Positions 21,701 through 30,924 of a stretch of DNA of 64,000 bases are shown here, in pieces. The position numbers and the translations under genes were made by a program. Within the stretch, counting starts at the first letter, position 1. Each line of letters starts with the position of its first letter. The DNA is from Rhynchopus euleeides (Eukaryota; Euglenozoa; Diplonemea; Diplonemida; Diplonemidae): NCBI GenBank assembly GCA_963210315.1, contig OY723245.1:1-64000 (forward strand). The letters are read 5' to 3'. The notes beneath the pieces were generated by a model, which did no database searches, was not told the origin of the DNA, and was given only the letters and a program-made list of their open reading frames with translations.

Positions 21701-22035
21701 GGAGGAGCAAGTTTCTACGAAAACAGCCTCTCGGCTAAATCCTCTTTCACCTTGTAGATCCGTCTTGACGTTTTTAGGGGGTGGGGCATGTCTATTCCAC
21801 AAGCTCTCTTTGGTATTTTGAGTTTCAATACCCTACTCGTGTCATGTTGATTTCGCTCGTTCTGTGCAACCGACCGATCACGTTTTGGAAGTGTTGTGGG
21901 CATTGCGTAGCAGAATGCAAAGCCGTCAACTCGCGGGGAAGAAAAAATGCGAAGACCACAAGATGCATGTAAGTTGGGTATGTTAAGGGTAAGGGAAAGA
22001 CCTCTTCAAAAGACCTTTTGGAACCGGGATCCTCA
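18797..22035. other. 3.2-kb gene-poor spacer
   Basis: Apart from the 329-base inverted-repeat element at 19522-19850 I see no supported gene. Base composition drops towards AT relative to the genes (for example 20920-21010 and 21600-21860). Short open frames on both strands have no recognisable motifs. A short run of GTGAAATGGCGTGAA-type repeats occurs at 21329-21388. Confidence 0.55.
19522..19850 (+). mobile_element. 329-base MITE-like element with terminal inverted repeats, copy 1
   Basis: The element begins CCGTATACGTAAATATT and ends with its inverted complement AATATTTACGTATACGG, flanked by TA on both sides. Both ends contain several copies of the subrepeat CGTTCCAWAATATTTA. The internal 170 bases are unique and non-coding. 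An inverted copy of the same length lies at 62842-63170. TA flanks plus terminal inverted repeats fit a non-autonomous DNA transposon, Tc1/mariner-like or similar; the superfamily is not determined. Confidence 0.85.
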
Positions 22036-22488
22036 TCAGAGGGAACGTGCCTTGGGGCCACGGGTGGCAGGTGCGCGGTTCATCGCGCCCAGGTCGCAGC
22101 GCGGGATGAGGTGCCTGCTCGGCGAGGTCGGGAGCAGCTTCGGTGTGGCCGGCTGGGACGACCCCTCGGACGAGAGACCGTTGTCGGACGCAGAGTCGCT
22201 GCCCACGGAACGGACGGTGTTCCACTGCGAGTTGAGCCTGTTCATCTGACCGTGCAGCGCCGCCGAGCTCATCCACCCTGCGTCCTGCCCGTTGACCCAG
22301 CTCGTCAGGCGCACGTTCTCGAGATGCCTCTCCTCGTCAGCTGCATCGCGCTCCCCAAGGAAGGCTGCAACCACCTTCATCGTGTCGGACACCACCATTT
22401 TCTTCATGCACTGCATGCCCACCACAACGCGCTGCCTGTTGTTCGTGTTGCTCCACTGGCCGAGGTCCGCGCAGGGGTTTGCCGACAT
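22036..22488 (-). CDS. Hypothetical protein (150 aa)
   Basis: The frame starts at ATG 22488 and lies 212 bases from the stop of the upstream ZZ-finger gene, in the same orientation. The first half is predicted helical with several Met and basic residues (GMQCMKKMVVSDTMKVV) and an acidic segment (GERDAADEERHLENV). The second half is Ser/Pro-rich and likely disordered. No signal peptide, membrane segment or known domain is visible. The position within the gene array and the clean ATG support a real gene; function unknown. Confidence 0.55.
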   Translation of the reverse strand: MSANPCADLGQWSNTNNRQRVVVGMQCMKKMVVSDTMKVVAAFLGERDAADEERHLENVRLTSWVNGQDAGWMSSAALHGQMNRLNSQWNTVRSVGSDSASDNGLSSEGSSQPATPKLLPTSPSRHLIPRCDLGAMNRAPATRGPKARSL

Positions 22489-22700
22489 CTTGTTTTGTTG
22501 CTGAGTGGTCTTGTCTGAGTAGTTTTTGATTCTCGCGGGTGACTCCGGGAGTATTGTCTGGGAGTTTGAGGGTTAGGTTGACGGGAAGTGAATACCTGTC
22601 AGGAGGGGGTGTGGAGACTGCACAGCAACAGGCGGCTCGACTGCAGGCACAAAGACGGGTGGTGGGAGAGGGGCATCCTGCGCAACCAGTTTATATTCTA

Positions 22701-23981
22701 TTACAATGGACCTGTCACCCGCTTCCCTGGGCCGACTGGCTCCTTATGGTATCGAGACCGTGTCGTGCTCGACTGGCTAGCTAGGGACAGTGACTTGAAG
22801 TTCGCAGGGTCTGGTGGTTTCTTCACGATCCGGCTCATCCGGGGCTGTGGGATGACAATTCGGGTCACTGTCTCCACCGGACCTGCCTCCCTAGACGCGT
22901 TCGATGAGACACTTGCAAAACCCGCGTCGCTATCCGACGGCGTTGGTGCGTGTTTGGTTGGCAGGGCTGTGCCACCACCGTGCACCTCGTTCAACACATC
23001 GCCATCTTTCATCGTATTGCTCATCTCCTCCTGCAACTGGATGATGCGGTTGTCCGGCGAACTATTACTGCTGCGAGGGGTTGCTTCCGCCACGACTTGC
23101 GGTGCAGTTTTTGACTTCGCGCTCCGTTCCGACACCGCCGTTCCACTCGCTAACGACATGAAACTCCCATCCTCTGACAACACGTCCTGTCCACGCGCCC
23201 CTGCCTCCCCTTCCCTGACTGGCTTCGGCGTCGGTGCAGGCGGTGTTTCGGGGGTTGGCGCGCCGACATCAGGAACGTCCCCATCTGTCTCGTCATCAGT
23301 CAGGGAGGCCGCAGAAACTGTTCCTATCGACGCCAACGTAGGGGCACCCGGCCGTGCCCGACTTTCATTGCGGGCAGGGGGGCACTCTCCCAAGACCACG
23401 GGCTCGCCACCCATCGGCAGCTCGTGCGGAGTCCGAGGGGCGACTGGGCTGTAGTTGCTCTGCGTCAGCGGGGAAGGGGCCTCCTTCTCAGCGGACGGCA
23501 GCGAGCAGGACGGGGTTGGCAGTGCCAGCGGCGTCTCATACCGCCTGACACACTCAGGGCACAGGTCGTAGTCGCACCTGCGGCACCCGAGGAACCGCTT
23601 TGCTTGCCCTTCGTAGCTGCAGTGACTGCAGCTCAGCTTCCCCTGCCACGACGAGGGGATGCTGTCCAGTGTCTGGAAGTCGAGAGCCCCGTGCCCCCCC
23701 GGGCACAAAGGGATCACAGTGGGGATACGGGTACGTCGTGATGATGTCACAGTGCGGAAGGAAGCAAACTGGCCTGACGCCCGCTCGCTCGGAGGGCTGA
23801 GGGGTTGCGCGCTCCGGACCCGAAGGCTGGGAACCGGCTTCGGAGGCGACAGCACGGAGGAAGCCTGTGCGAGGGCTGCTGAGATCACGGCCTCCTTCGC
23901 CCGCTCAAACTGCCCATCGCTGAGATGCCCGGCCTTGTGCAATTGGCACAGCTCACGCAGCTGCAGCGAAATGTCACTCAT
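22701..23981 (-). CDS. SHOCT-like and ZZ-type zinc-finger protein (426 aa)
   Basis: ATG 23981 is preferred to an in-frame upstream extension because GCCACC precedes it and a pyrimidine-rich stretch ending CAG lies about 20 bases further up. Residues 1-35 (LRELCQLHKAGHLSDGQFE) resemble the SHOCT oligomerisation motif. A treble-clef finger of ZZ type follows at about 117-148 (CSHCSYEGQAKRFLGCRRC, then CPEC). The remaining 270 residues are Pro/Ser/Thr-rich and probably disordered. ZZ fingers usually mediate protein contacts. A scaffold or adaptor role is plausible but not shown. Confidence 0.7.
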   Translation of the reverse strand: MSDISLQLRELCQLHKAGHLSDGQFERAKEAVISAALAQASSVLSPPKPVPSLRVRSAQPLSPPSERASGQFASFRTVTSSRRTRIPTVIPLCPGGHGALDFQTLDSIPSSWQGKLSCSHCSYEGQAKRFLGCRRCDYDLCPECVRRYETPLALPTPSCSLPSAEKEAPSPLTQSNYSPVAPRTPHELPMGGEPVVLGECPPARNESRARPGAPTLASIGTVSAASLTDDETDGDVPDVGAPTPETPPAPTPKPVREGEAGARGQDVLSEDGSFMSLASGTAVSERSAKSKTAPQVVAEATPRSSNSSPDNRIIQLQEEMSNTMKDGDVLNEVHGGGTALPTKHAPTPSDSDAGFASVSSNASREAGPVETVTRIVIPQPRMSRIVKKPPDPANFKSLSLASQSSTTRSRYHKEPVGPGKRVTGPL

Positions 23982-24231
23982 GGTGGCATTGTGTGTACCC
24001 TGCTGAGGCGGTGGAAACCAAGAGACGCGGAGTTGGAAGACCAAGAAAGGCACAGAAGGTATGAGTCCCGAGTGACCAGTCGAAGAAACATGAGCTGAAT
24101 CGCCGGATCTGAGGGGTGGGGGTGAGAACCACGCATGAGTGAGCGAATGTCGGTGTTAGGGTGTTTCGGTCGCATTATTTCGAGAACTGTTTTGTGTCGG
24201 GCAGCTGGGCACCTGTGATGCCATCAGGCAT

Positions 24232-24480
24232 CTACTGCCAGTAGCCCCCACCGCCCTTCCGCAGGTGCCGTGACCAGCCAATCGGACTGGCATTGCCGCC
24301 CCGGCGTGCAAAGCGCTCAATTTTTTCCCCGCACCGCGGGTTCGGGCACGTCGACATTGTTTGAGTAAAATGGGTCACGGTCTTGCAGACGTCGCACGCG
24401 TGTTGGATGGTGAAGTTGTACTTCCAACTGTCAAGGCAGGAGCTCTTGCATTGTGTGCACAAATAGTGTCGTTTCGGCAT
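24232..24480 (-). CDS. Small zinc-ribbon protein (82 aa)
   Basis: ATG 24480 starts a compact basic protein with three Cys pairs: CTQC (8-11), CDVC (29-32) and CPNPRC (45-50), an arrangement typical of a zinc ribbon. The C-terminus is Arg/Gly-rich (RRGGNASPIGWSRHLRKGG). A long pyrimidine tract precedes the ATG. The size and charge would suit an RNA- or ribosome-associated protein, but I cannot assign a family. The gene sits in the minus-strand series between the ZZ-finger gene and a secreted protein gene. Confidence 0.65.
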   Translation of the reverse strand: MPKRHYLCTQCKSSCLDSWKYNFTIQHACDVCKTVTHFTQTMSTCPNPRCGEKIERFARRGGNASPIGWSRHLRKGGGGYWQ

Positions 24481-24794
24481 TGTACCTTGGGGGGGTGCGG
24501 AGTGTGAAGAGCGCAATCGGGAGAAGGAGAAGAGTGCGGGGGAGGGGCGGAGGTGCTTCACTGCAGCTGACTTGCCGGTCTCAGTCGTCTCTCGCGGAAC
24601 ACCACCGCAGAAAGGGCCTCGGTGATGATAGCAGCAAGGCAAGACACATCCACGGCTTCAAAAGGCTTCTCCGAACTGATCCACCTGTTGTTTGCATCGC
24701 ATTGCAACCAGGTCAGCCCGAGCCTTTGACAGACACAATGGTTATTTTCCCTTGTGAAACCCAGAGAGAACGTTTTGTCACGCGTTACCCATCA
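24481..24794. other. Intergenic, 314 bases
   Basis: No gene seen. The part next to the zinc-ribbon ATG is strongly pyrimidine-rich on the minus strand (24490-24540), as expected of a trans-splice acceptor region. Confidence 0.5.
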
Positions 24795-25208
24795 CTACCG
24801 GCGTTTCGACAGACGCCCGTCCTCCCCTGGAAGGTGCAGGATGAGCGGCGGCAGGGCACCTTGTTGGTTGACCTGCATCTTCCGCTTTGAGAGGGAGGAA
24901 TTGCACACGTCCTCGAAGTACTGCCCGTCGACACCCTGCAGGCATGTGTTGTAGTGCAGAAGCTTTTCACTGTACGGATCGCCCGAACAGTTCTTGTCGA
25001 GATACACCGTCTGCTTGAACCCGTCAGAGAGGCACTCGCCTTTTGCGTAATAGTTGAGTGCCGCAGCGAGGCACGTGTTTGTTGGATACGTCCATTCGTC
25101 GCAAAAAAAGCAGCTCGAATCCATGCACTGGTTTTGGCTGAAGAGTGAGGGTTCCGCTGCCAACACCAGAGCAGCGCACGTGCACACGAGGAGAAGAAGA
25201 GCACGCAT
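24795..25208 (-). CDS. Small secreted Cys-rich protein (137 aa)
   Basis: The frame starts at ATG 25208 with a clear signal peptide (MRALLLLVCTCAALVLAAE). The mature part has at least eight Cys (CMDSSCFFC, TCLAAALNY, GECLSDG, NCSGD, TCLQGV, VCNSS), suggesting a disulphide-stabilised fold, and two N-glycosylation sequons (NCS, NSS). CAACACAG 23 bases upstream of the ATG is a good trans-splice acceptor candidate. No family recognised. Probably exported or in the endomembrane system. Confidence 0.75.
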   Translation of the reverse strand: MRALLLLVCTCAALVLAAEPSLFSQNQCMDSSCFFCDEWTYPTNTCLAAALNYYAKGECLSDGFKQTVYLDKNCSGDPYSEKLLHYNTCLQGVDGQYFEDVCNSSLSKRKMQVNQQGALPPLILHLPGEDGRLSKRR

Positions 25209-25364
25209 CGTGACCTTGAAACAACCCCCACCTGTGTTGGGATGTTGGAATGCAGTGGCGGAAGTGGTGCAAGTGACGGAGGCCGGCAATTGCAGGCGAG
25301 AAAATATCAGGGGGCATAGGGCGGGCTCTCTTGTTGTCGTTACGGTCTTAAATGCAGCGGGAAC

Positions 25365-26480
25365 TCAGCGCCCGCCGCGGTTGAAACCACCCCGCCCGTC
25401 CTGGCGACCCCCTCTGTCCCGATCCCGGTCCCCCCGACCGAAATTGTTGCCCACGCTGGTCGGAGGCCTCTGGGCGGTCGGTGGCGGGGGGCGATCAAAG
25501 TCCCGTGGCCGATCGACGGGACGATCACTATCACGCTGACGGTCGCGGTCGCGGTCACGGGGACGGGCACGGTCGCGGTCACGATCACGATCCCCTCTGC
25601 CATCTCTGCCGTTTCCGCGCCGGTCCCGTTGGTCGCGGTCTGGGCCTCCAGGCCTGCCTGGCTCCCTGCGCCCCCCTTGCCTCTCCAGCTGCCCAGGCGC
25701 CAGGGCAGCGACGTAGTCCTTCCCTTCCACCCATGTACGTGCTTCGTCCATCTTGCTGCGCATCGAAGGCTCAATCTCTCGACGGAAAAACTGATTCAAG
25801 CCGGAAAGCACGCGCTTCTCTTTCAGCAGGACAAGCAGCAGAAGCTTCAGTGAGCGTGCGTGCGTCTGGTCGGGGATGTCTGACACCAGACTGTTTATCG
25901 AGTGGAACATGTACGCATCAAGAGCCTCGTGCACACGTTTCTGGGTGCCGTCCTTTGTGTTCTCCATATGCTCGTGCCGGCGCATGAGCGCATGAGCTTC
26001 TTTCTCATCATCCTGCAGGCGGCGCCTCTCGTCTTCGAAATCGGCAGCCTCTTTCCGTAGTGAGGCCGCCTTCTCTGTGAGCTCTTCGCGGTTCGCCTCG
26101 ATCTCCCTGTGCAAGATGCCAGTAAAGTGGCACACCGAAACGGCAGAATGGCATACTCTGAACGGCTCTTCAGCTCCTCCTCTCGTGTGTTGAGCGCTTC
26201 CAGCTCACGTGTCTGTCAAGAGATGCAGCAGTGGCACGTGTCCCTGTGGCCCACCCACATACCAGCTGGTCGTTCTCCTCCTGCACCTTCTCAATGTGCC
26301 CCTCGCATTGCTTTGTCTTCTCCGTGACATGCTGCACGGTTTCCGAGAGCTTGTTCAGGATCTGGGCAGGAAGGGGGTGTCGGCAGAGGTCGAGGCTCGT
26401 ACACATACATCCTGCACCAACGTGTTGGCCTGCTTGCTCTTCGTCTTCAACAGATCCAGGTCACGCCTCGCCGCATCCAT
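25365..26480 (-). CDS. Coiled-coil protein with RGG/RD-rich tail (four exons)
   Basis: The start is ATG 26480 (MDAARRDLDLLKTK). Three GT-AG introns restore one frame: 26362-26408 (47 nt), 26213-26262 (50 nt) and 26107-26156 (50 nt), all with GTATG donors. The joined protein has a continuous coiled coil over the first ~120 residues (heptads rich in E, L, K), then a helical region (ARSLKLLLLVLLKEKRVL). A strongly charged tail follows, with many RD dipeptides and RGG-type Gly/Arg ending NRGGR. RGG/RD tails commonly bind RNA or undergo arginine methylation. Family unknown. The intron reconstruction is convincing because each join continues the coiled coil without stops. Confidence 0.8.
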
Positions 26481-27092
26481 TGTTGACACCCCTCCGTACC
26501 GAGGTACGGCAGAGGGAAGCCTGCATGTGGTGGTTGCACAAATAACTGAGTGTGATCTTGCTGACCTTCAAAGCTGTGTGTGCAGAAGGGACGGGTGGAG
26601 ACGTCGACACCGGAGAAGGTTGCACCCTACACAAGTCTTGAAAGAGGAGTCATCCGGCAGGTGTGAGATAATGAGGATTCTGGCTGAGATTCTGCCCGCA
26701 ATATTCTGTCCACCCACCAGACCAGAGGGATGCCTTGGTATAAAAGAATAAAGATCGGGGCAACCCGCTCCAAACCCCTTTCTGCCCTCGACAGCATGGG
26801 GACCGGGGGGGAGAACAGCCTGCCATATTGAAGCATCCACTATCCATTGCCCGCGAGCGACACAACCCTCTCGAAGAACACGGTATGTCACAACTTCGTG
26901 AGAGTGCTCCAGCGGGATCGATCATCAAAAGGACTCAGCGCATCTTGTCACGCGTCCGAGCCTCATGGTACGCGGTCTACGCACTGTCCTTGATAACCTG
27001 TGCGGGAAGGAGGAATCATGGCCGAACAGGAGCAGGGAGGGGGAGATGAATGCATCATGCACACCACATCATCAGTAGCTGCGTGAAAAGGA
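26481..27092. other. Intergenic, 612 bases
   Basis: No protein gene is supported. The half nearest 26480 has pyrimidine/CA-rich minus-strand sequence with candidate AG acceptors (for example CCACCACATGCAG near 26521-26533). The rest shows nothing I can classify. Confidence 0.5.
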
Positions 27093-29360
27093 TCATGAAA
27101 GTGAACCCGCAATGACACAGGCCCTAGCAAGCTCGTCGACAGCATCACATACGTTGAGGTGCTGGAACATCAGCTCCACATCCTGCGGGTGGACAGTCGC
27201 ACCACACCAGATGCGCATCCCGGGTGGCGCATCTCTGTAGGCACCCAGGTCGTAGCCAGCGCCAGCCTGGTCAAGCTTCTTCAGGAGTTCCTTGATCTTG
27301 TCGGTTGCCATGGGCGCCCCGCCCTCCTGCAGCGTCAGGCACACGCTTGTGGTGGACCGGCACGACTCGTCCTTGCACAAGAAGTCGATCCAGTCGTTCT
27401 CCTCCACAAACTTCTTCACCACAGCGTAGTTTGCATTTGTCCGCTTGAGGGTTCCCTTGAATCCTCCAATAGAGTCGACCCACTCGAGGCACTTGAGGCA
27501 GTCCTCGATGCACATCATGCTGACGGTGTTGATGACGTCACCAGCACACACAGCGTCAGCGGTCTTCCCCAGAAGCTGGAAGATCTTTGGCAGGGGGCGC
27601 AGTGCCTTCGCGGCCCTGATCCTCTCCAGCGCGCGCGGAGAGAAGATGATCATGCCGTGTGCCGCCTCACCGCCCAGCGCCTTCTGCCACGAGAAGGTCG
27701 TGATATCCAGCTTGTCCCAGGGGAGGTCCATCGAGAAGATCCCGGAGGTGGCGTCGCAGATGGTCAGCCCTTCGCGGTCGGAGTCAATCCAGTCACCATT
27801 GGGGATACGCGCGCCACTGGTGGTACCGTTCCAAGGGAAGATCACGTCGTTCTTGAAGTTTGCCTGCGTCAGATCGGGGATGCTTCCGTAGTCCGCCTTG
27901 TAGGAGTTGTGCTTCAGCCCGAGGTTCGTGATGTCCTTGGCCCAGGTCGAGCCGAAGGACTCAAAATGAAAGACGTCAACCTCGCGCTCGCCGAGCAAGG
28001 ACCACATGACCATCTCCACCGCACCTGTATCACTCGCTGGCACGATACCTGCCTTGTAGCCCTCCGGGCACCCCAGCAGACGCAGCGTCTCGGAGGTCAG
28101 CTTGTTGATGCGTGCCTTGCACACTGCTGCCCGGTGCGAACGCCCCAGCACACGGTTCGGGTCGTGATACCAGTTGAAGGTCGGTGGCTTCGCACAAGGA
28201 CCGCTCGAGAAAGAGGGCGAGACGGGCACGGCAGAGGGCTTCTCGCTGTTGAATGCGAAGTGGTTCACCCACTGGAAAAGAATGGAGACGTCTGACGCCT
28301 CCACGGTCGCGCCACACCAGATGCGCATCCCGGGTGGCGCATCTCTGTAGGCACCCAGGTCGTAGCCAGCGCCAGCCTGGTCAAGCTTCTTCAGGAGTTC
28401 CTTGATCTTGTCGGTTGCCATGGGCGCCCCGCCCTCCTGCAGCGTCAGGCACACGCTTGTGGTGGACCGGCACGACTCGTCCTTGCACAAGAAGTCAATC
28501 CAGTCGTTCTCCTCCACAAACTTCTTCACCACAGCGTAGTTCTCATTCGTCCGCTTGAGGGTTCCCTTGAATCCTCCAATAGAGTCGACCCACTCGAGGC
28601 ACTTGAGGCAGTCCTCGATGCACATCATGCTGACGGTGTTAATGACGTCACCAGCACACACAGCGTCAGCGGTCTTCCCCAGAAGCTGGAAGATCTTCGG
28701 CAGGGGGCGCAGTGCCTTCGCGGCCCTGATCCTCTCCAGCGCACGCGGAGAGAAGATGATCATGCCGTGTGCCGCCTCACCGCCCAGCGCCTTCTGCCAC
28801 GAGAAGGTCGTGATGTCCAGCTTGTCCCAGGGGAGGTCCATCGAGAAGATCCCGGAGGTGGCGTCGCAGATGGTCAGCCCTTCGCGGTCGGAGTCAATCC
28901 AGTCACCATTGGGGATACGCGCGCCACTGGTGGTACCGTTCCAAGGGAAGATCACGTCGTTCTTGAAGTTTGCCTGCGTCAGATCGGGGATGCTTCCGTA
29001 GTCCGCCTTGTAGGAGTTGTGCTTCAGCCCGAGGTTCGTGATGTCCTTGGCCCAGGTCGAGCCGAAGGACTCAAAATGAAAGACGTCAACCTCGCGCTCG
29101 CCGAGCAAGGACCACATGACCATCTCCACCGCACCTGTATCGCTGCCCGGCACGATACCTGCCTTGTAGCCCTCCGGGCACCCCAGCAGACGCAGCGTCT
29201 CGGAGGTCAGCTTGTTGATGCGTGCCTTGCACACTGCTGCCCGGTGCGAACGCCCCAGCACACCATGCTCATCAGGGAACTCATTGAACTCCGGAGGCTT
29301 CGCACAAGGACCGCTCGAGAAACTTGCATTTCTCGGCTTCATCAGGGGGGCGGGGGCCAT
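27093..29360 (-). CDS. Phosphoserine aminotransferase, two tandem copies in one ORF
   Basis: This 755-aa frame starts at ATG 29360 (CCACC context; CCAACAG acceptor 13 bases upstream). It contains two complete PSAT domains, residues about 12-370 and 382-755, offset by exactly 370 codons. PSAT (fold-type I, PLP-dependent) converts 3-phosphohydroxypyruvate and glutamate to phosphoserine in serine biosynthesis. Each copy has SSGPCAKPP, LGRSHRAAV, PGSDTGAVEM or PASDTGAVEM, WNGTTSGARIPNGDW, CDATSGIF and the PLP lysine in TFSWQKALGGEAAHG (Lys190 and Lys560). This is the alphaproteobacterial/Methanosarcina-type PSAT, not the usual eukaryotic form, so transfer from bacteria is plausible. The copies differ at only about a dozen bases over ~950, so the duplication or conversion is recent. 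Normal PSAT is a ~380-aa homodimer; here the dimer may be covalent. Confidence 0.93.
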   Translation of the reverse strand: MAPAPLMKPRNASFSSGPCAKPPEFNEFPDEHGVLGRSHRAAVCKARINKLTSETLRLLGCPEGYKAGIVPGSDTGAVEMVMWSLLGEREVDVFHFESFGSTWAKDITNLGLKHNSYKADYGSIPDLTQANFKNDVIFPWNGTTSGARIPNGDWIDSDREGLTICDATSGIFSMDLPWDKLDITTFSWQKALGGEAAHGMIIFSPRALERIRAAKALRPLPKIFQLLGKTADAVCAGDVINTVSMMCIEDCLKCLEWVDSIGGFKGTLKRTNENYAVVKKFVEENDWIDFLCKDESCRSTTSVCLTLQEGGAPMATDKIKELLKKLDQAGAGYDLGAYRDAPPGMRIWCGATVEASDVSILFQWVNHFAFNSEKPSAVPVSPSFSSGPCAKPPTFNWYHDPNRVLGRSHRAAVCKARINKLTSETLRLLGCPEGYKAGIVPASDTGAVEMVMWSLLGEREVDVFHFESFGSTWAKDITNLGLKHNSYKADYGSIPDLTQANFKNDVIFPWNGTTSGARIPNGDWIDSDREGLTICDATSGIFSMDLPWDKLDITTFSWQKALGGEAAHGMIIFSPRALERIRAAKALRPLPKIFQLLGKTADAVCAGDVINTVSMMCIEDCLKCLEWVDSIGGFKGTLKRTNANYAVVKKFVEENDWIDFLCKDESCRSTTSVCLTLQEGGAPMATDKIKELLKKLDQAGAGYDLGAYRDAPPGMRIWCGATVHPQDVELMFQHLNVCDAVDELARACVIAGSLS

Positions 29361-29514
29361 GGTGGGATCCTGCCTGTTGGTTGTGGCAAATCAAAGTGAA
29401 GGATGAACCGAAATCCCAGGCAAGGCAAGTTGAGGGTGCATGGGGGTTGAGGGGGTTGACGTTCCCGGCTGGCAATCGACTTTAAGCGAACAGGATCGGT
29501 TAGGACCATAGATC

Positions 29515-30722
29515 TTAGATCTTACGCGAGGGGTCAAATTTGTGGACTGCCACCTCCTGCTCCAAGGCAGCGATGCGTGCTTCATATGATGCGACGTCTT
29601 TGACATGTTTCTGGTCGGTGGCATCAAGCGTCGTGTAGAGCTGTTGAATGCAGTCCGAAAGCGCTGTAAAGCGAATCGGCTGCGATTCTTGGAACGGTAG
29701 AATCCGTGTGTCAAGATCGGAACCGCCCGAGCAGTGCGTCAGCAGGAAGAGGTTGAAATACCGCTCCATTGCGAGGATGAGGGCGAGCGCGTCGGCCTCG
29801 GCGAGCAGCATCTCCTCCCACGCTGCCTCCGCTTCAGGCGTCGTCCCTCCCTCGATCGACTCAAGCCTCCCCCGCTCCCCCAAGGTGTAGGCACACATCT
29901 CCTCCTCCTCGCCTTCGGGACGACTGCGCCACACGCGGCCCCGTCGCGCGAGGCTGTCTTTGTAGAAACGCACAACAGGCTGCCCAGGCACACGCAGGAC
30001 CTCCACATTCGCCACCTTCGTCCTGAAGTGGGAAGGGGTGCAGGTGTCAGGTTCTGGCTCCACATCAGGGAGCAGCGTGACCGCCAGCTCCTTCGTCTCA
30101 CATGCCTCGAGGGTCACCTTGAGGCACCACTGGCTGTCCTCGAGGATGCGGGTGTAGGACACAACATGGTCCGACCGCCCAGAGAGGAACGTCAAGGAGA
30201 AGAAATTGCTCTCCCTGGCTGTGTAGTTGTGCAGGTAGTCGTTGCGTCCCTTCTCAAAGGAGTCATACAGCACGTTGGTCTTCAGATTAGTGATGCGCAG
30301 GCGCAGGCCATCGCCTCTTCGCACGAAGGTGGTCCGCACCTCACTGCCGTACTGCTCGACCAGCGCACCCTCCTCGTCGTGATTCTCATCATCTGCAACA
30401 AGGTTGCACTGAAACCGCGCCTTGCTCTCAGCATCGAGTTGCTCCCGCCCTTCGAGGATCGCGATGCGCTTCTCGAGGCTTGTCTTCTTCTTGTCTACAG
30501 CTTGGCACAGAGCTTGCAGCTCCTCGGCACGCGAACGGGCCCAAGACAAATCTTTGTCCTGGGTGAGCATCTGGACCTCTGTGTGTGGTGTAGGTGGCAC
30601 CGGCAGTGACATGACAACGTGTAGAGCATACTTGCGAGGTCCTCCTGCACCTCTGCGCCCTCCGCAATGACCTCTTTGAGAGTGCCACGTAGGTCCTCCA
30701 CCGTGCAGGTCGACTGCAACAT
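29515..30722 (-). CDS. Hypothetical coiled-coil protein (two exons)
   Basis: The start is ATG 30722 (MLQSTCTVEDLRGTLKEV), 14 bases after TTTACACAG. One GT-AG intron, 30579-30631 (53 nt, donor GTATGC), joins ...QEDLA to KVQMLTQDKDLSW. The product is about 384 aa: an N-terminal coiled coil (to about residue 75, ending LEKRIAILEGRE), a central region of predicted beta strands (GDGLRLRITNLKTNVLYDSF, then FSLTFLSGRSD), an acidic loop (EGEEEEM), and a C-terminal helix with EARIAALEQEVAVHKF. A globular head between coils would suit a cytoskeletal or basal-body protein, but no family is recognised. The stop is 154 bases downstream of the PSAT start codon on the plus coordinate, so spacing is tight. 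Confidence 0.75.
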
Positions 30723-30924
30723 TGGAAGAGCCCTGGCTGTGTAAATGTGTAACACGTCCTGTTCGGCAGGTGGGGTTCATATAGAGAGGAACGGTTGCGG
30801 GAATGGCATATGCGCTGCTACAAAAGAGGGAAGGCTCGCATCCATCCAGAGTGTTGTGCTCGTCTCTACTCAACGAGGGCACTGTACGTCTATCCAAACA
30901 CCGAGTGAGTCGGGGCGTGCCTGT

